From Prorocentrum cordatum (taxonomy: Eukaryota; Sar; Dinophyceae; Prorocentrales; Prorocentraceae), in assembly GCA_963575745.1 (NCBI GenBank), contig CAUYUJ010022504.1:328001-392000 (forward strand): a DNA stretch of 64,000 nucleotides, in the 5' to 3' direction. Below are positions 9,762 through 19,861 of the stretch, piece by piece (within the stretch, counting starts at the first letter, position 1; each line of letters opens with the position of its first letter). The notes below the pieces were generated by a model that saw nothing but the letters and a program-made list of their open reading frames with translations, made no database searches and was not told the origin of the DNA. The position numbers were made by a program, and so were the translations under genes.

Positions 9762-10015
9762 GATTCTGGGAGCCCTGAGCCCCAAAATGTTGTCATCTCT
9801 TGGGGGCTTGCATCTTTTACTTCCGCCGCCTTCTGCCAGCCTTTTGCCATCTTCCGCCGGCGGAGGCGGCCTCCCTTTACTTCCGCCGCCTCCTTTTACT
9901 TCCGCCGCCTTCAGCCAGCCTCCCGCCGAGGTACAGATGGCAACTCCTTCGGTCCTCGAAGACGAGGCCCTTTCTGGAGCGCCACATATAGGGCGACGAG
10001 ATCTACACATATCCA
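9762..10015 (+). repeat. R9 family repeat
   Basis: Shares CCCTGA-CCCAAAAATGTGGTC-like start, multiple TTCCGCCGCCTTCCGCC words, then GAGATGGCAACTCCTTCG and GTCCTCGAAG-ACGAGGCCC. Related copies: 10146-10310, 56262-56475 and 56520-56655. Confidence 0.7.
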
Positions 10016-10145
10016 CCGCTCTCTGGCGAGGCCCATCCTGGACCCAGCAGCGATAGATACACCACGCCCTCCCAGCTTGGCCAGGAAGGCGTGCACACAG
10101 CTCCTGGGTTCAGGATGGGCCTGGCCAGGAAGCAGTGGATATGTG

Positions 10146-10310
10146 GGGATTTCTGAAGCCCTGAACTCAAAAACCTGTTCTTCTCTTGGGGACACATCTT
10201 TTACTCCCGCCAATCTTCCGCCGCTCTTCCGCCGCCTTCCGCCGAGAAAGAGATGGCAACTCCTTCGATCCTCGAAGGCAAGGCCCATTCTGGAACTCCG
10301 CATGTATAGG
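10146..10310 (+). repeat. R9 family repeat, second copy
   Basis: Same order of words as 9762-10015, including GAGATGGCAACTCCTTCGAT and TCCTCGAAGGCAAGGCCC. Confidence 0.7.
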
Positions 10311-10331
10311 TTTCGTCGCTCAGAGTGAAGG

Positions 10332-10477
10332 TTAGGTCGGGCCTGTCCCCCTACAGGCGGATTTTGGATGAAAGTTAAAACATATGCAACACATAATCCC
10401 AAATAGTAAGAAACTACTCCATTTTACTTTTTTCTATGTTTGAATACTCCTCCTGTAGAGGGACAGGCAAGACTTGA
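10332..10477 (+). mobile_element. R1 MITE copy 1
   Basis: Left TTAGGTCGGGCCTGTCCCCC, right CTCCTGTAGAGGGACAGGC…GACTTGA, inverted. Flanks AGTGAAGG and GGTTAAGG match at 6 of 8 positions. Confidence 0.75.
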
Positions 10478-10479
10478 GG

Positions 10480-10838
10480 TTAAGGCAGGTAGTGAACCCA
10501 GAGGTCCGAAGCTCAAAAAATTGGAGCGGGCGGCTTTCGGCCGTTTCGGGCCTCGTGGAGCGCACGAGGGGCAGCGCTGGTGGACCAGGAAGCGAGCGAC
10601 ACCACCCCGCCTGCGGCCCCACGGGGCTCTGTCAGCGTGTACCAGGAGAGCTGTAGTGGAGTTTCGCGTGGTGCACGCTGCGGCGCCCTATTGGCCACCT
10701 CCCAACGTCCGCGCGTGGCCTCTGTGGAGCCCCCACGGCGGGCCAGCAAGCAGCCAGAAACGCCCAAGGAGGAGCGGGAGGCTGTCCGGTTGCCTTTGTG
10801 CCCCCTGGCCCCTGCTCGGCGGCTAGGCAACCGGGGGC
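10480..10838. other. No feature recognised
   Basis: GC-rich intron sequence between an R1 copy and antiporter exon 3; the open frames show no recognisable domain. Confidence 0.5.
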
Positions 10839-10913
10839 GATGGCGCTCGTGCTGAGGAAGATCTGGGGCAGGCCGATCCTGACCGCAAACTGCACGAGCA
10901 CGCTGAAGCGCTC
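10839..10913 (-). CDS. KEA/CPA2 antiporter, exon 3
   Basis: Encodes ERFSVLVQFAVRIGLPQIF then LSTSAI. CPA2 antiporters have a G-L-x-Q-x-x-L-(S/T)-T helix at this point, right after the GLELS helix. The acceptor CTCCAG at 10916-10914 precedes the exon. A CGA repeat (10946-10998) sits just upstream in gene sense. Joining to exon 2 gives KDRYKERFSVL in frame. The preceding intron is about 13.3 kb and carries the antisense LINE A. Confidence 0.6.
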
Positions 10914-10944
10914 CTGGAGGGCAGAGGCGGCTGCCCCGAGCCCC

Positions 10945-10945
<1 letters not shown>

Positions 10946-10997
<52 letters not shown>

Positions 10998-10998
10998 T
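10946..10998. repeat. (CGA)n microsatellite
   Basis: About 17 uninterrupted CGA units, upstream of antiporter exon 3. Confidence 0.95.
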
Positions 10999-11506
10999 CT
11001 TCCTCCACTCCTTATCGTTACACTCCTGCTTCCTCCGACGGGGCCGCTGTACAGCCACAGTGCAACGCACTCAGTAATGAAACGCAGGAAGAGACGATGA
11101 GCTTGGTCTCTGGCCCATGATGGTCTGTGTTGAGCAGGGACCGACCGTCCCGGCATTCTTATAGGCCAACCACGAAATGTTCGTAAACCCAACAATGTTC
11201 TGATAGCAAAAAATCCGGGTCTTAGAGCATGAAATCCCACGTGCTAAAACAAGACAGTCCCAGCCAGACATGTTCTAATAAGCTATCGTGGAAACTACGA
11301 AAGGTTCTCAGAACATTCCTTAGTAGGCCCGTAGGCAAGCCAGGACGCCTCGCCACTGCTTTACTGTGTGGGGGCTCGCGCCGTGGCGATCCCCGGCGGC
11401 GGCTTCTGACACTGCGCGCACCGCTCACGCCCTGGACGATCCGGCAGCTCCTCGACGTCGACGGGTCGCTCCGCACCAGCCGGCTGCGGTGCTCGCCAGG
11501 CTGGGC
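10999..11506. other. No feature recognised
   Basis: Intron sequence of the antiporter gene. A somewhat AT-richer patch at 11150-11340 has no coding signal. Confidence 0.5.
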
Positions 11507-11697
11507 TCGGGCCGGGCGAGAGGAGGGGGCAGCAAAGGGGGGGGTGAGAATCAGCTCGCGCAGCTGATGTTCCTGGCGCCTCCCGGGAGGCGCCCGTGTG
11601 TCGAGGAGTGGGCCCGGCGGCGAGGCCGAAACCAGCTGCACGCAGCAGATTTCGTACCACCTCCCCTTTCCCCATCCCCCCCTTTCGTTCGGCCCGA
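11507..11697 (+). mobile_element. R4 TIR element copy 1
   Basis: Ends TCGGGCCGGGCGAGAGGAGG and CCCCTTTCGTTCGGCCCGA are inverted. The interior has GAGAATCAGCTC and GGCCGAAACCAGCTGCA, shared with 41262-41427, 46270-46448 and 49384-49574. Flanks CTGGGCTC/ATGGGCAG suggest an old 8-bp duplication. Confidence 0.7.
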
Positions 11698-12393
11698 TGG
11701 GCAGAGAACGTCGTAGCGTAGAACGACTTGGATCACAGAGCGGAAACGGTTGCGCTTGAGGGCTCGGAGAGCTCCGGAGAGCTTCCAGAGTTCGCCGAGG
11801 AGCCGGGTGTGTCGCCGCCTCGGCGTTCAAGCTTGAACGCCCGCGGCGAGCGTCGCCGCTGCGTCGGCACGACGCGATCCACGCAGGGGCGCCCTGGCGC
11901 GAGGGGCGTCTCCTCGATGCCCACAAAGCCAGCGGGCCGCGCTGGGCCAGGGCATGTCAGACAAGAAGAGAAGAGGAGGGCGGCCGAGGAGGGGGAACAC
12001 GGGGGGAGGCCTCAGCCGTAGAAAGTCTACACCCCGAGGCGTGCACGGGCGGCCTCAGGCGTCGAAAACCGATCAACTGGAAGGTGGGCGGCCAGTATCG
12101 GCCGCCGAAGGCGAGGGCAGCGCTGTTGAAATAGAGAGACGCGCGCGTCGTGGAAACATCGAGCGAGCGGGCGAGCCTTACGCCATACGGCGCGCGAGCA
12201 AGCTGAAACAGCTCGCCGCGGCGTAGGACTGCTGGGGTGCTGTTCGGAGGTCGCGATTTCACGACCAACGCACACGATACTGACGCCCCCGCCTGCTTGG
12301 CGGGATCATGCAGACAGCGCGTCGCAGGACGGAGGGCTCCTGACAATTCTCGCCCTTACCGGGCCCCGGGGGGCAGTCAAACAAAAACTCGGG
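11698..12393. other. No feature recognised
   Basis: GC-rich antiporter intron sequence without repeat or coding signal that I can identify. Confidence 0.5.
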
Positions 12394-12543
12394 TCAGGTC
12401 GAGCATGTCCCTACAGGAGGATTGTGGACACAAGATAAACAGCAACATATTCAAAAATGGCCAACAACAGTCGAAATATCGTCCCCAGACTATGTTTAAC
12501 TATTTTTGGATATTCCTCCTGTGGACGGACAGGCCCGACTTAA
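12394..12543 (+). mobile_element. R1 MITE copy 2
   Basis: TCAGGTCGAGCATGTCCC at the left, GGACAGGCCCGACTTAA at the right, inverted. Flanks AACTCGGG and GACTCGGG (7 of 8) indicate an 8-bp target duplication. Confidence 0.85.
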
Positions 12544-12913
12544 GACTCGGGGTGAGAAGCTGGCCCCAGCCTGGGAACGGGCCGAGGCCTCCGAGGGGCG
12601 CTCACGCTGCGAAGCAAGAGCAACAAAAACCAAGCGTCGGGGGGGTCTCGCGGGGAGGAGGACGCTGGCCCCCCGAGGCAGGGCTCCGAGGAAAGCCAGT
12701 GGCACGCCAGGGCGCGCCCCTGCGAGAGGGACTCGTCGCAGCTACGACGGGCCGCACCCTGGGACCTTGAGCTTGTTCGCCGGGCCTCCCGCCAGCACCT
12801 CTGATTTATGTCGGTGCAACCCACACAAATAGAAGGGCGCGGGGAGGAGGAAGAGGAGGAGGAGGAGGAGGAGGAGGAGGAGGAGGAGGAGGAGGAGGAG
12901 GAGGAGGAGGAGA
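12544..12913. other. Unassigned sequence ending in a (GAG)n tract
   Basis: 12544-12840 has no recognisable feature; 12841-12913 is a GAG microsatellite. Confidence 0.7.
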
Positions 12914-13343
12914 AAAGGGCATACCGCGAGCCCCCACAGGCTCGACACATACACTCCGCGCGGGGGGGGCGGCATCCCAAATGCCTGGCTGCGACCCGAT
13001 ACGCTCACTTCCTCCACTCCAGGTGAACGGTTTCCCCTGGGGCCGTAGGCGACCCGAGGAGGAAGAGGAGGTGGAGGTGAGGGTTTGGCCTGAGCACAGG
13101 GTTTTTGCTCGGCCGAACCCCGTCGCGCACGCCAGAGTGTGCCGCGCCTCGGGCCCGCGATAGCTGCCTCGGCGCGCCTGGGTCACGGCGCGCCCCCAGG
13201 AGGGAGCTGCACATCGACGGGCCCGACAAGAAAGGTCCAGGGCGAGGACTCTCGTGAGGCTCCATCGGGCCTATTTGGAGCTCGCCTCGCACCACTCGGC
13301 TCAGCAGGCCGTGACTAGCAATCTGAATTTGAGTGAGTTGACG

Positions 13344-14615
13344 ATGAGAGGATGGATTCCGACATGGGACTGCACACAGTGCGGACGATATGTCAAGCAT
13401 CACGCGCAGTGTTTCTGTGGACATAGGTACCATCCAGGCATGGCTCCGTCAACTCAAGACAAGGGCGGCAAGGGGTACGGTTACGGCAAGGGAGCTGCTC
13501 ACAAAGGGGGAGGGCGCGACGCTCGCCCAGCCAGTCGTACACGTTTCTCGGACAGGGACATTCGGCAGTATATTCAGCGAGTGCCTCCGATGACAAAAAA
13601 GGAAGCAGCAGCAGAGCAGATTTTCAGACAGCCGCCAGAAACCAGTGCAGAGCAGCATCAGTTTCGCCTCACCATCAGGCAACAGCTTACGGACTTTGCC
13701 ACCTTAGCCTTGACAGCAAGGCGTGCCAAGGAGCACGCACTAGCGGACATGCACGACAGAAAGATAGCGACTCTCAAGTGCATGGCACAGTCGACAATGT
13801 CCCTGCGACAGCAGCAATCAGAGTATCAGGCCAAGCTCGAAGGAGCGGAGGAGAGCTTAGCCAATGTGCAGGGCCGCATCAAGGACCTACAAATCGAGGA
13901 GTCCGCCATCACCAGCGAAATCGCCCAGTACAGAATATGTGCGAAGGAGATCCAGGATATGATGGAGGAGGAGGCCGCGGACATGCAGCAGCAGATGGCA
14001 GCGGCAGGTGGCGGCGCCCCAGGTGGATGTTCTGGGCAGCAGCAGCAGCAGCAGCATGCGCCGCACATTCCTCAGTACCAGCAGCAGATGCCAGACAGAG
14101 CGTTCGAGTCCGTCAACGACATGGCGGAGATAAGAGGACTGCTGGTGGGCATGGCGAACAGACAAAACGAGACGGAGCGCATCACGGGGCAGATGTGGCA
14201 GGCCTTCAACTACCAGGCGGCGGCAGCGGCGCAGGCGCAGCATCATCAGAGTGGGTCAGACCAGGTGATGCCGCCTCAGCAACAAGTGCAGCCCTTGCCT
14301 GGTGGACAGATCCCAGCGCAGGCGGTCTTCCCGCCGCAAATGCAGCCAGCGCAGCAGCCAGAGATGCATCCAGCACTGCATAATTTCGCAGCAGAGGAGG
14401 CGCAGCGCGCAGCCCAGCAGGGCGATGCCCCTCAGCCACACCAGGGAGCAGCGCCTCAGGTTGCGGAGGAGAAGGGCAAGGGACCCCTTTTTTTCTGCGC
14501 GGGGGTGGCGCCCCCCGCTCACCGACGCCAATTGGTGGCACAGACACGCCAGTGCCAGCGACGCCGCCAGCTACATCACCGCAGGCAGCTTAGAGGTCAC
14601 CCAGCGCACCGATGA
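13344..14615 (+). CDS. LINE A ORF1: zinc-binding, Gln-rich coiled-coil protein
   Basis: 423 residues from ATG 13344 (MRGWIPTWDCTQCGRYVKHH). An N-terminal zinc motif is visible, W-x-C-x2-C…C-x-C-GHRYH. Basic Gly-rich sequence follows, then a helical segment (about residues 90-240) with heptad-like hydrophobics, then Gln-rich and Ala-rich sequence. This is the layout of a LINE ORF1 RNA-binding chaperone, although no RRM is seen. The stop TGA overlaps the next ATG (ATGA at 14612-14615), suggesting reinitiation for ORF2. It could also be translated by frameshifting. Confidence 0.65.
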   Translation: MRGWIPTWDCTQCGRYVKHHAQCFCGHRYHPGMAPSTQDKGGKGYGYGKGAAHKGGGRDARPASRTRFSDRDIRQYIQRVPPMTKKEAAAEQIFRQPPETSAEQHQFRLTIRQQLTDFATLALTARRAKEHALADMHDRKIATLKCMAQSTMSLRQQQSEYQAKLEGAEESLANVQGRIKDLQIEESAITSEIAQYRICAKEIQDMMEEEAADMQQQMAAAGGGAPGGCSGQQQQQQHAPHIPQYQQQMPDRAFESVNDMAEIRGLLVGMANRQNETERITGQMWQAFNYQAAAAAQAQHHQSGSDQVMPPQQQVQPLPGGQIPAQAVFPPQMQPAQQPEMHPALHNFAAEEAQRAAQQGDAPQPHQGAAPQVAEEKGKGPLFFCAGVAPPAHRRQLVAQTRQCQRRRQLHHRRQLRGHPAHR

Positions 14616-16259
14616 AGAGGGACCCCTACGCCAAGGACGAGTTCTTGGATATCAAGCAGGACCTCGAGGAGACACAGAACTGCTTGGAGCTAGCAGAGGA
14701 AGTACCTGGCCCTCTACCTGTCGAACCCATCTCGCCGACGCAGCCTTGGCCATCCCAGGAGGTGGAGAGCATCTCGGGACCTCAGGTGAGCATAACGGGA
14801 GTTATCGAAGTGGAGGCCACTCAGGACCAGATCGACAGGCAGGTTATGGAGATCGACCAGGTACACGCGGCCTTTTCGGCGGCCGAGGCTCCGACGCAGT
14901 TGGCGAGCCCATCGCAGGCGAGCCCCATCAGGTCGCCACCACAAAAGACTCAGCGGCACTGACTTTCGGCAGTGTGAAGATTCGGGAGTTTTTCGTGGAT
15001 GATGACCCACCTCGGCCAGTACATTCATCTTCTGAGAGAGCAGCATCTATTTTGAAGGCGAAGCCGACTTTTAGAGCCCCCAGGGGGGGGGGGGGGGCAC
15101 TTCTGTTGCCAGACCTGTGATCAGTGCTTCTGCTTCTCAGAATACTTACAAGCTTGCCCAGCGCAAGCCACACAGTCAGTTGCTGTCCGTGCCAGCGCGC
15201 GACAATCTAGCTTTTCAGACCTGGGAGGACGCTGCCTCCGAGGCTTCAGCATCTGCCTGTTCCTTTTACGACTCCCAAGCACCAAGAACAGCTGGAGCAA
15301 AAGAGCTCGAGCGAGGAGGTTGCAGGGGGTTTGCCTTTACCGATGTGCAGCTGTCAGTTCAGCAGAACCTTTCTGCTGTTCCGCCTCTCCGACTTGGAAG
15401 CGGACGCTCGGCCTCTTCCGCTTCGCAGCCGAGTGAAAAAGGAAAGCTGTCATCGTCTGTCACAGTCAATTCGGGGTCTGCCCCTAATAGAGTAGGGGCA
15501 GATAGCAGTGCCCAGGGGAATGATGGGCCGCTTGGTGATGAGAGAATTTTACAAGCGAAGACAGCCCCAATTGGTGCAGTTGCACCGCCCACTCCCTCCT
15601 CCCCCAATGGGTGCGATGTGCCTGGCGACGGATGCGCCCGAGACAGGTTTTGCTTGAGGACTGAGCCCGCTTCGGGGAATGAAGTGCGCAAGGTCATGTT
15701 ACCGCGTGAGCCGTCGCTTTGGGAACTGGCTGGGCAGGCCACTGCCCCGTCCTGGAACTTCAGGGTCAAAACCCAGGACGTCGAAGCCACAGCTAGAATT
15801 GCGTTAGAACTCTGTCCGACAAGGGCCATGGAGGACAGAGACACCATCTCGCACTACACTGACGGTTCGCACTTCGAGAAGCAGAGGCGTGAAGATAATC
15901 ATGTGGCGGCGTGGGCGATAATTCGCGTCTCGACGGGTCCTCAAGGGGACTCGGCCTTCCAGGGATTCTGGACTTCTGAGTGGCAGCACAGCTGCATGAT
16001 CGAGCCCCACCGCCAGCGCCTTGACAGCACTGACGTTGAATTGCTTGCATTGTTGTGGACATTGATTGCCATTCTGTGCGGTAGAGAACGCAACGAGAAT
16101 CAGCTAGTGCAGATCTGGTCAGACTCCAAGTCGGCCATTGATTTGGTCGCGGGTCGAGCAGTTTCAGGTGAATGGGGATAAGCTTGCCAAGCTCGCGCGC
16201 ATTGCTTACCGGGTGGCCAGAGCCAGGGGGCCACTGGAGGTGCACCACATCAAGAGTCA
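14612..16259 (+). CDS. LINE A ORF2 N-terminus and RNase H domain
   Basis: Opens MKRDPYAKDEFLDIKQDLEE in one frame (to 14962), passes through a second (about 14940-15095, VKIREFFVDDDPPRP) and, after a G15 run, a third. RNase H starts at DTISHYTDGSHF (Asp, about 15859), then VELLALLWTLIA (Glu) and IWSDSKSAIDLV (Asp). A 1-nt insertion near 16164 and a 1-nt deletion near 16259 put about 95 bp out of frame (LAKLARIAYRVARARG and HHIKSH), after which HHWNILADNVAKQAA supplies the last Asp. The two indels compensate, so the original reading was continuous into the endonuclease. Confidence 0.8.
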
Positions 16260-18208
16260 TTGTTTCATCATTGGAACATATTAGCCGACAATGTTGCTAA
16301 GCAGGCAGCTCAGCAGCAGATACAGGGTATCGTATTTGACTCGCTCCTCCTCAGCATGGCCTCCTACTCTCCATGCAGGGAATGGGAATGGGCCAGGGCG
16401 CCTTTTCAGCATGCTTCCTTAGGAATGCCTTCTCTAGAGGAGGGAGTTTTGGATTTCAATGTCATCTCCCAGCTCGCCACACTTGATGATTGCCCCAGAG
16501 AGGGATCCTACAAGAATACCCAGCAGCAGGTCACGTTGCGCACAGTTCAGTTCAATGCTAAATCCATGTATTGCAGGGCCTCCAAGGGGTCCAGGGGTAA
16601 GCGTAGGTTGATGAGGACCCAGATCCTCAAGACGCAGTTTGCCGCTGAAAAGCTTCATGTGATAGGGATTCAGGAGTCTAGAAACCCCAGGGGGGTTCGC
16701 ATGTCGGGGCCATTCCTCATCGTTGCGTCAGGACACGTAAATGGGGGTCTGGGATGCGAGTTGTGGGTCAACCTAGAAGAGCCGCTGGCTGCCTCCAAGG
16801 GGAAGGAGGTGATATTCAAGCGGCAACAGGTTGTGGCGCTGCATTCAGACCCGAGGCGACTCATTGTCTCGCTCGAGTCCCCTGCTTGCCGCGCTCGGGT
16901 TGCAGTGCTTCATGCTCCTCATTCGGGCCACAGTTGGAAGGACATCAGCACTTTTTGGGAAGAGACTAACGCCAAGCTGGAGAGATGGGACGCGTCGTTA
17001 GTTTTCGTGGACGCCAATGGGCGACTTGGGAGCGCACGCTCACATTGGGTTGGGGGAGAGGGGTTTGTTCAGGACGAGGATCCCACAGGAGCCGCGCTGC
17101 ATGCGTGTGTGGCGCACAACCGCCTCCATGTCGTGAATACCAAGGTCCCCCACCCCCACAGCCACACCTTCGTAGGTAAAGAGGGGTACACACATAGAAT
17201 CGACTACGCTTGTTGCGGCGAGGCCTTCATGGGCTTTGTCGTGTTCGTCAAGACTCGTTATGATCTGGACCTCTGTGTCAAGCAGCCTGATCATGTGCCG
17301 CTGCAAGTTAACTTCCAGTGGAAGAAAGGCGTTTGTCAGTATCGGTCTCCCTACCCCAGGTGCGATCGCAATAAGATGTCTGACGATGCATGTGTGTCCA
17401 GCTTTCGTGGTTTCCTCGGGGCCGTCTCGGTGCCGGCCTGGGAGAGCGGAGTTAACGAGCACCTCACCTCCGTCGTGCATGAGCTACACACTGCTGCTGC
17501 TAAGGCTTTTCCATTGGAGACGCGCCGCCCACGCGCCTGCTACCTCTCTGCCTCTACCCTCGCGCTCATTGCGACTCGCAGAGCTATTCGAAAGGCCCTG
17601 GTCAAGCAGGCTATGGGGAGTGAAGATTATCGCGCGAGGGTGCTCACGCATGTGGCCTCTAGATTACACACGGGTGATCTCTCTTTGAGCAGGGTGGGCC
17701 ATCACCAGCAATGGGGAGCGGCCAGAATGGAGCTGGCCTCGTGGGTTGAGTCCTTTCTCAGGAGGAGGTTGTTTGTCGATCTGTTCCACCTTTCGCTCAA
17801 CGGCTTTATGCTGACATCTCAGCTACTTCTGATTGACAATATGCACCAGGATCGGGCCGCTTTTCTGGTCAAGCAGTTGGGGGAGGTCTCGATTGCGATC
17901 GACGGGCACGTTCCTGCCAAGGAATGGGCTGCGCTCGATCGCGCCTTACGCTTCGGAGGCAAACCCCCCAAGAAAGGCATCGCCTTTCCAGACATGCTTG
18001 ATGATCAGGGGCAGGCGGCGACGACTCCAGGGGAAATAGCGCAGATTGCACAAAAGTACTTCGCTCAGATTGAAGTTGCGAAGAGCGTGGGTTGTGAGCA
18101 GTTATGTGAAGAGTACAATTTGGTTAGCAGGCGCCCCGACCCACAGCCTGACCCGATACTAGACTACCTCCCAACTCTCTCCAATACTGAGCAGATCATT
18201 CGCAAGTG
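16260..18208 (+). CDS. LINE A ORF2: AP endonuclease domain and start of RT
   Basis: After the end of RNase H, the exonuclease-endonuclease-phosphatase fold is recognisable: VQFNAKSM, HVIGIQESR (Glu), VLHAPHSG, VFVDANGRLGS (Asp-x-Asn), GYTHRIDYACC and QPDHVPLQV (Asp-His). It would nick target DNA for target-primed reverse transcription. The long segment after it (FQWKKGVCQYRS to IRKCPPP) is the usual linker and RT motif 0 region. The frame breaks at a C10 run (18209-18218), immediately before HKAAGMDGI, the KxPGxDG motif of the RT. Confidence 0.9.
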
Positions 18209-19861
18209 CCCCCCCCCCACAAGGCTGCTGGCATGGATGGCATAGTGGCGGACCTTGGAAGATGTGCCAGCGAGGAGGTTGCTAGGCTCGTCTATCCTCC
18301 GATGCTCAAGACGTGCTTGCATCCGAGAGAACCTATTGGATTCAAGAGCGGAGAGATTGTTTTCTTTCGCTCAGGAAAAGGAGCGACTAACCTCATGCCC
18401 AACCAGCGCAACGTGTTGCTAGGCAGTACCATAGGCAAGTTGCATCACAAAATGCTCCGTCAAGCCTCGCTCAGATTCGCGGAGCGAGCGATCCTGAGTG
18501 CGCAGCGTGGAGGTCTCCCAGGCCGCGGTTTGGAGGGGGCGCTCATGATGGTTAGATCCTTCTGGAACGCCACTAAGGAATGTGGTCTCTCTGCGGGGGG
18601 GGTCTTTGTTGACTTGCACGCGGCCTTTTACTCTGCCCTCAAGCAGCTGTGCCTCTCTCTCCCCCGCGAGGCGGACAGGCTCGAAGATGCGCTCCTGAAC
18701 GATGAGTTGGGGCCTTTCGTGCGCGCGGGGTTAGAGGCTGAGCTCGAAGCGGGGGGGGCCCTGGATGAGGTTGATATGCCCCCGCATCTGCTTGGGCTTG
18801 TGCGTGAGAGCCAGGTTGGCAGTTTCTGGAGAGTCCGGGGGGGCTCAAGGTTTCGAGTGCCCTGGTCGTGGGTGCCGCCCTGGCACCATCCCTGCCGCGG
18901 ACGTTTTCAATGTCCTGTTTGCGCGGATCCAGGGACGAGTGGAGCTACAGGCCGCCCAGGAGGGTCTGGTTTGGACCCCCCCCCCTCCGTCGCTCATTTT
19001 GGCTCAGAATCTGACCTGGAGAAATCCCACTCCAACACTTCCTTTGTTGATGACCTTACGGCTTTGGTGGCGGCGTCGGCCATGGAGCTCGACTTTAAGA
19101 TAATGAGACTGACTGATATTATATACGTGCAGTGCACAAAGCATGGATTCAAGCTGAACTTTGGCAAAGCTGCTGCAATGCTAAGCTTTCGAGGGGCGGG
19201 TGCCAGAACGCAAGCCCGAAAGTTCCACACCAAAGAGGCTGGATTTTTGTGTAGTGAGCTTTATAGTTTTCGTGTGCCAATTGTGAGGGTGCACAAAGTG
19301 CTCGGAGTGCGCTTCAATGATGGTGGCACCATGAGTGACGAAATCACGGAGCGGATTCGAAGTTCAAGATCGGCATTGAGACCGATAAAGAAAGTGGTGG
19401 CGACCTGTACACAGTTAGACATGACCCACAAGGTCAGATACAGTGAAGCATATGCGGGCTCCAAGTTTCTTTTTGCGGCTGGCACGTGGGATCATCTGCC
19501 ACGATACCTATACCGCCGAGCATTGACGGGGTACATTTCAATCTACAGAACCCCGCTGAACCTTGGCGTCTTGAATTGCAGGGAAGTTCGTGAATCGTTA
19601 GTTGACGTCTTAGTTTCAGTCAAGAAGCTACCGTTACACATCGTGTTGATAGTTGCAAGGCTCAGGCTACTTCCTAGAATACTGGTTGGCGCGCCCCCTT
19701 TGGTGCGACTTTTACTCGACTTCACGTGGGATAAAGGCTGGGCGCGCCTGGTAAGGCAAGATTTTGGTTGGATCAGACAGTACCTTCAAACAGATGATAA
19801 GCAGTATGGGTTTGATGATGACTCTTGGTCCAGCTTTGCGCAATGTTCTTCAGCAGGCTAA
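18206..19861 (+). CDS. LINE A ORF2: reverse transcriptase
   Basis: Starts at HKAAGMDGIVADLG. FVDLHAAFYSA is RT motif A; NTSFVDDLTALV is motif C (FVDD). Motif B lies out of frame between a G7 run (18837-18843) and a C10 run (18976-18985): there another frame reads GCRPGTIPAADVFNVLFARI. Thumb-like sequence follows (HGFKLNFGKAAAML, VLGVRFNDGG). Near 19842 the frame changes again to the C-terminal part. All the breaks except the last fall in homopolymers. Confidence 0.88.
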   Translation: MPPPHKAAGMDGIVADLGRCASEEVARLVYPPMLKTCLHPREPIGFKSGEIVFFRSGKGATNLMPNQRNVLLGSTIGKLHHKMLRQASLRFAERAILSAQRGGLPGRGLEGALMMVRSFWNATKECGLSAGGVFVDLHAAFYSALKQLCLSLPREADRLEDALLNDELGPFVRAGLEAELEAGGALDEVDMPPHLLGLVRESQVGSFWRVRGGSRFRVPWSWVPPWHHPCRGRFQCPVCADPGTSGATGRPGGSGLDPPPSVAHFGSESDLEKSHSNTSFVDDLTALVAASAMELDFKIMRLTDIIYVQCTKHGFKLNFGKAAAMLSFRGAGARTQARKFHTKEAGFLCSELYSFRVPIVRVHKVLGVRFNDGGTMSDEITERIRSSRSALRPIKKVVATCTQLDMTHKVRYSEAYAGSKFLFAAGTWDHLPRYLYRRALTGYISIYRTPLNLGVLNCREVRESLVDVLVSVKKLPLHIVLIVARLRLLPRILVGAPPLVRLLLDFTWDKGWARLVRQDFGWIRQYLQTDDKQYGFDDDSWSSFAQCSSAG

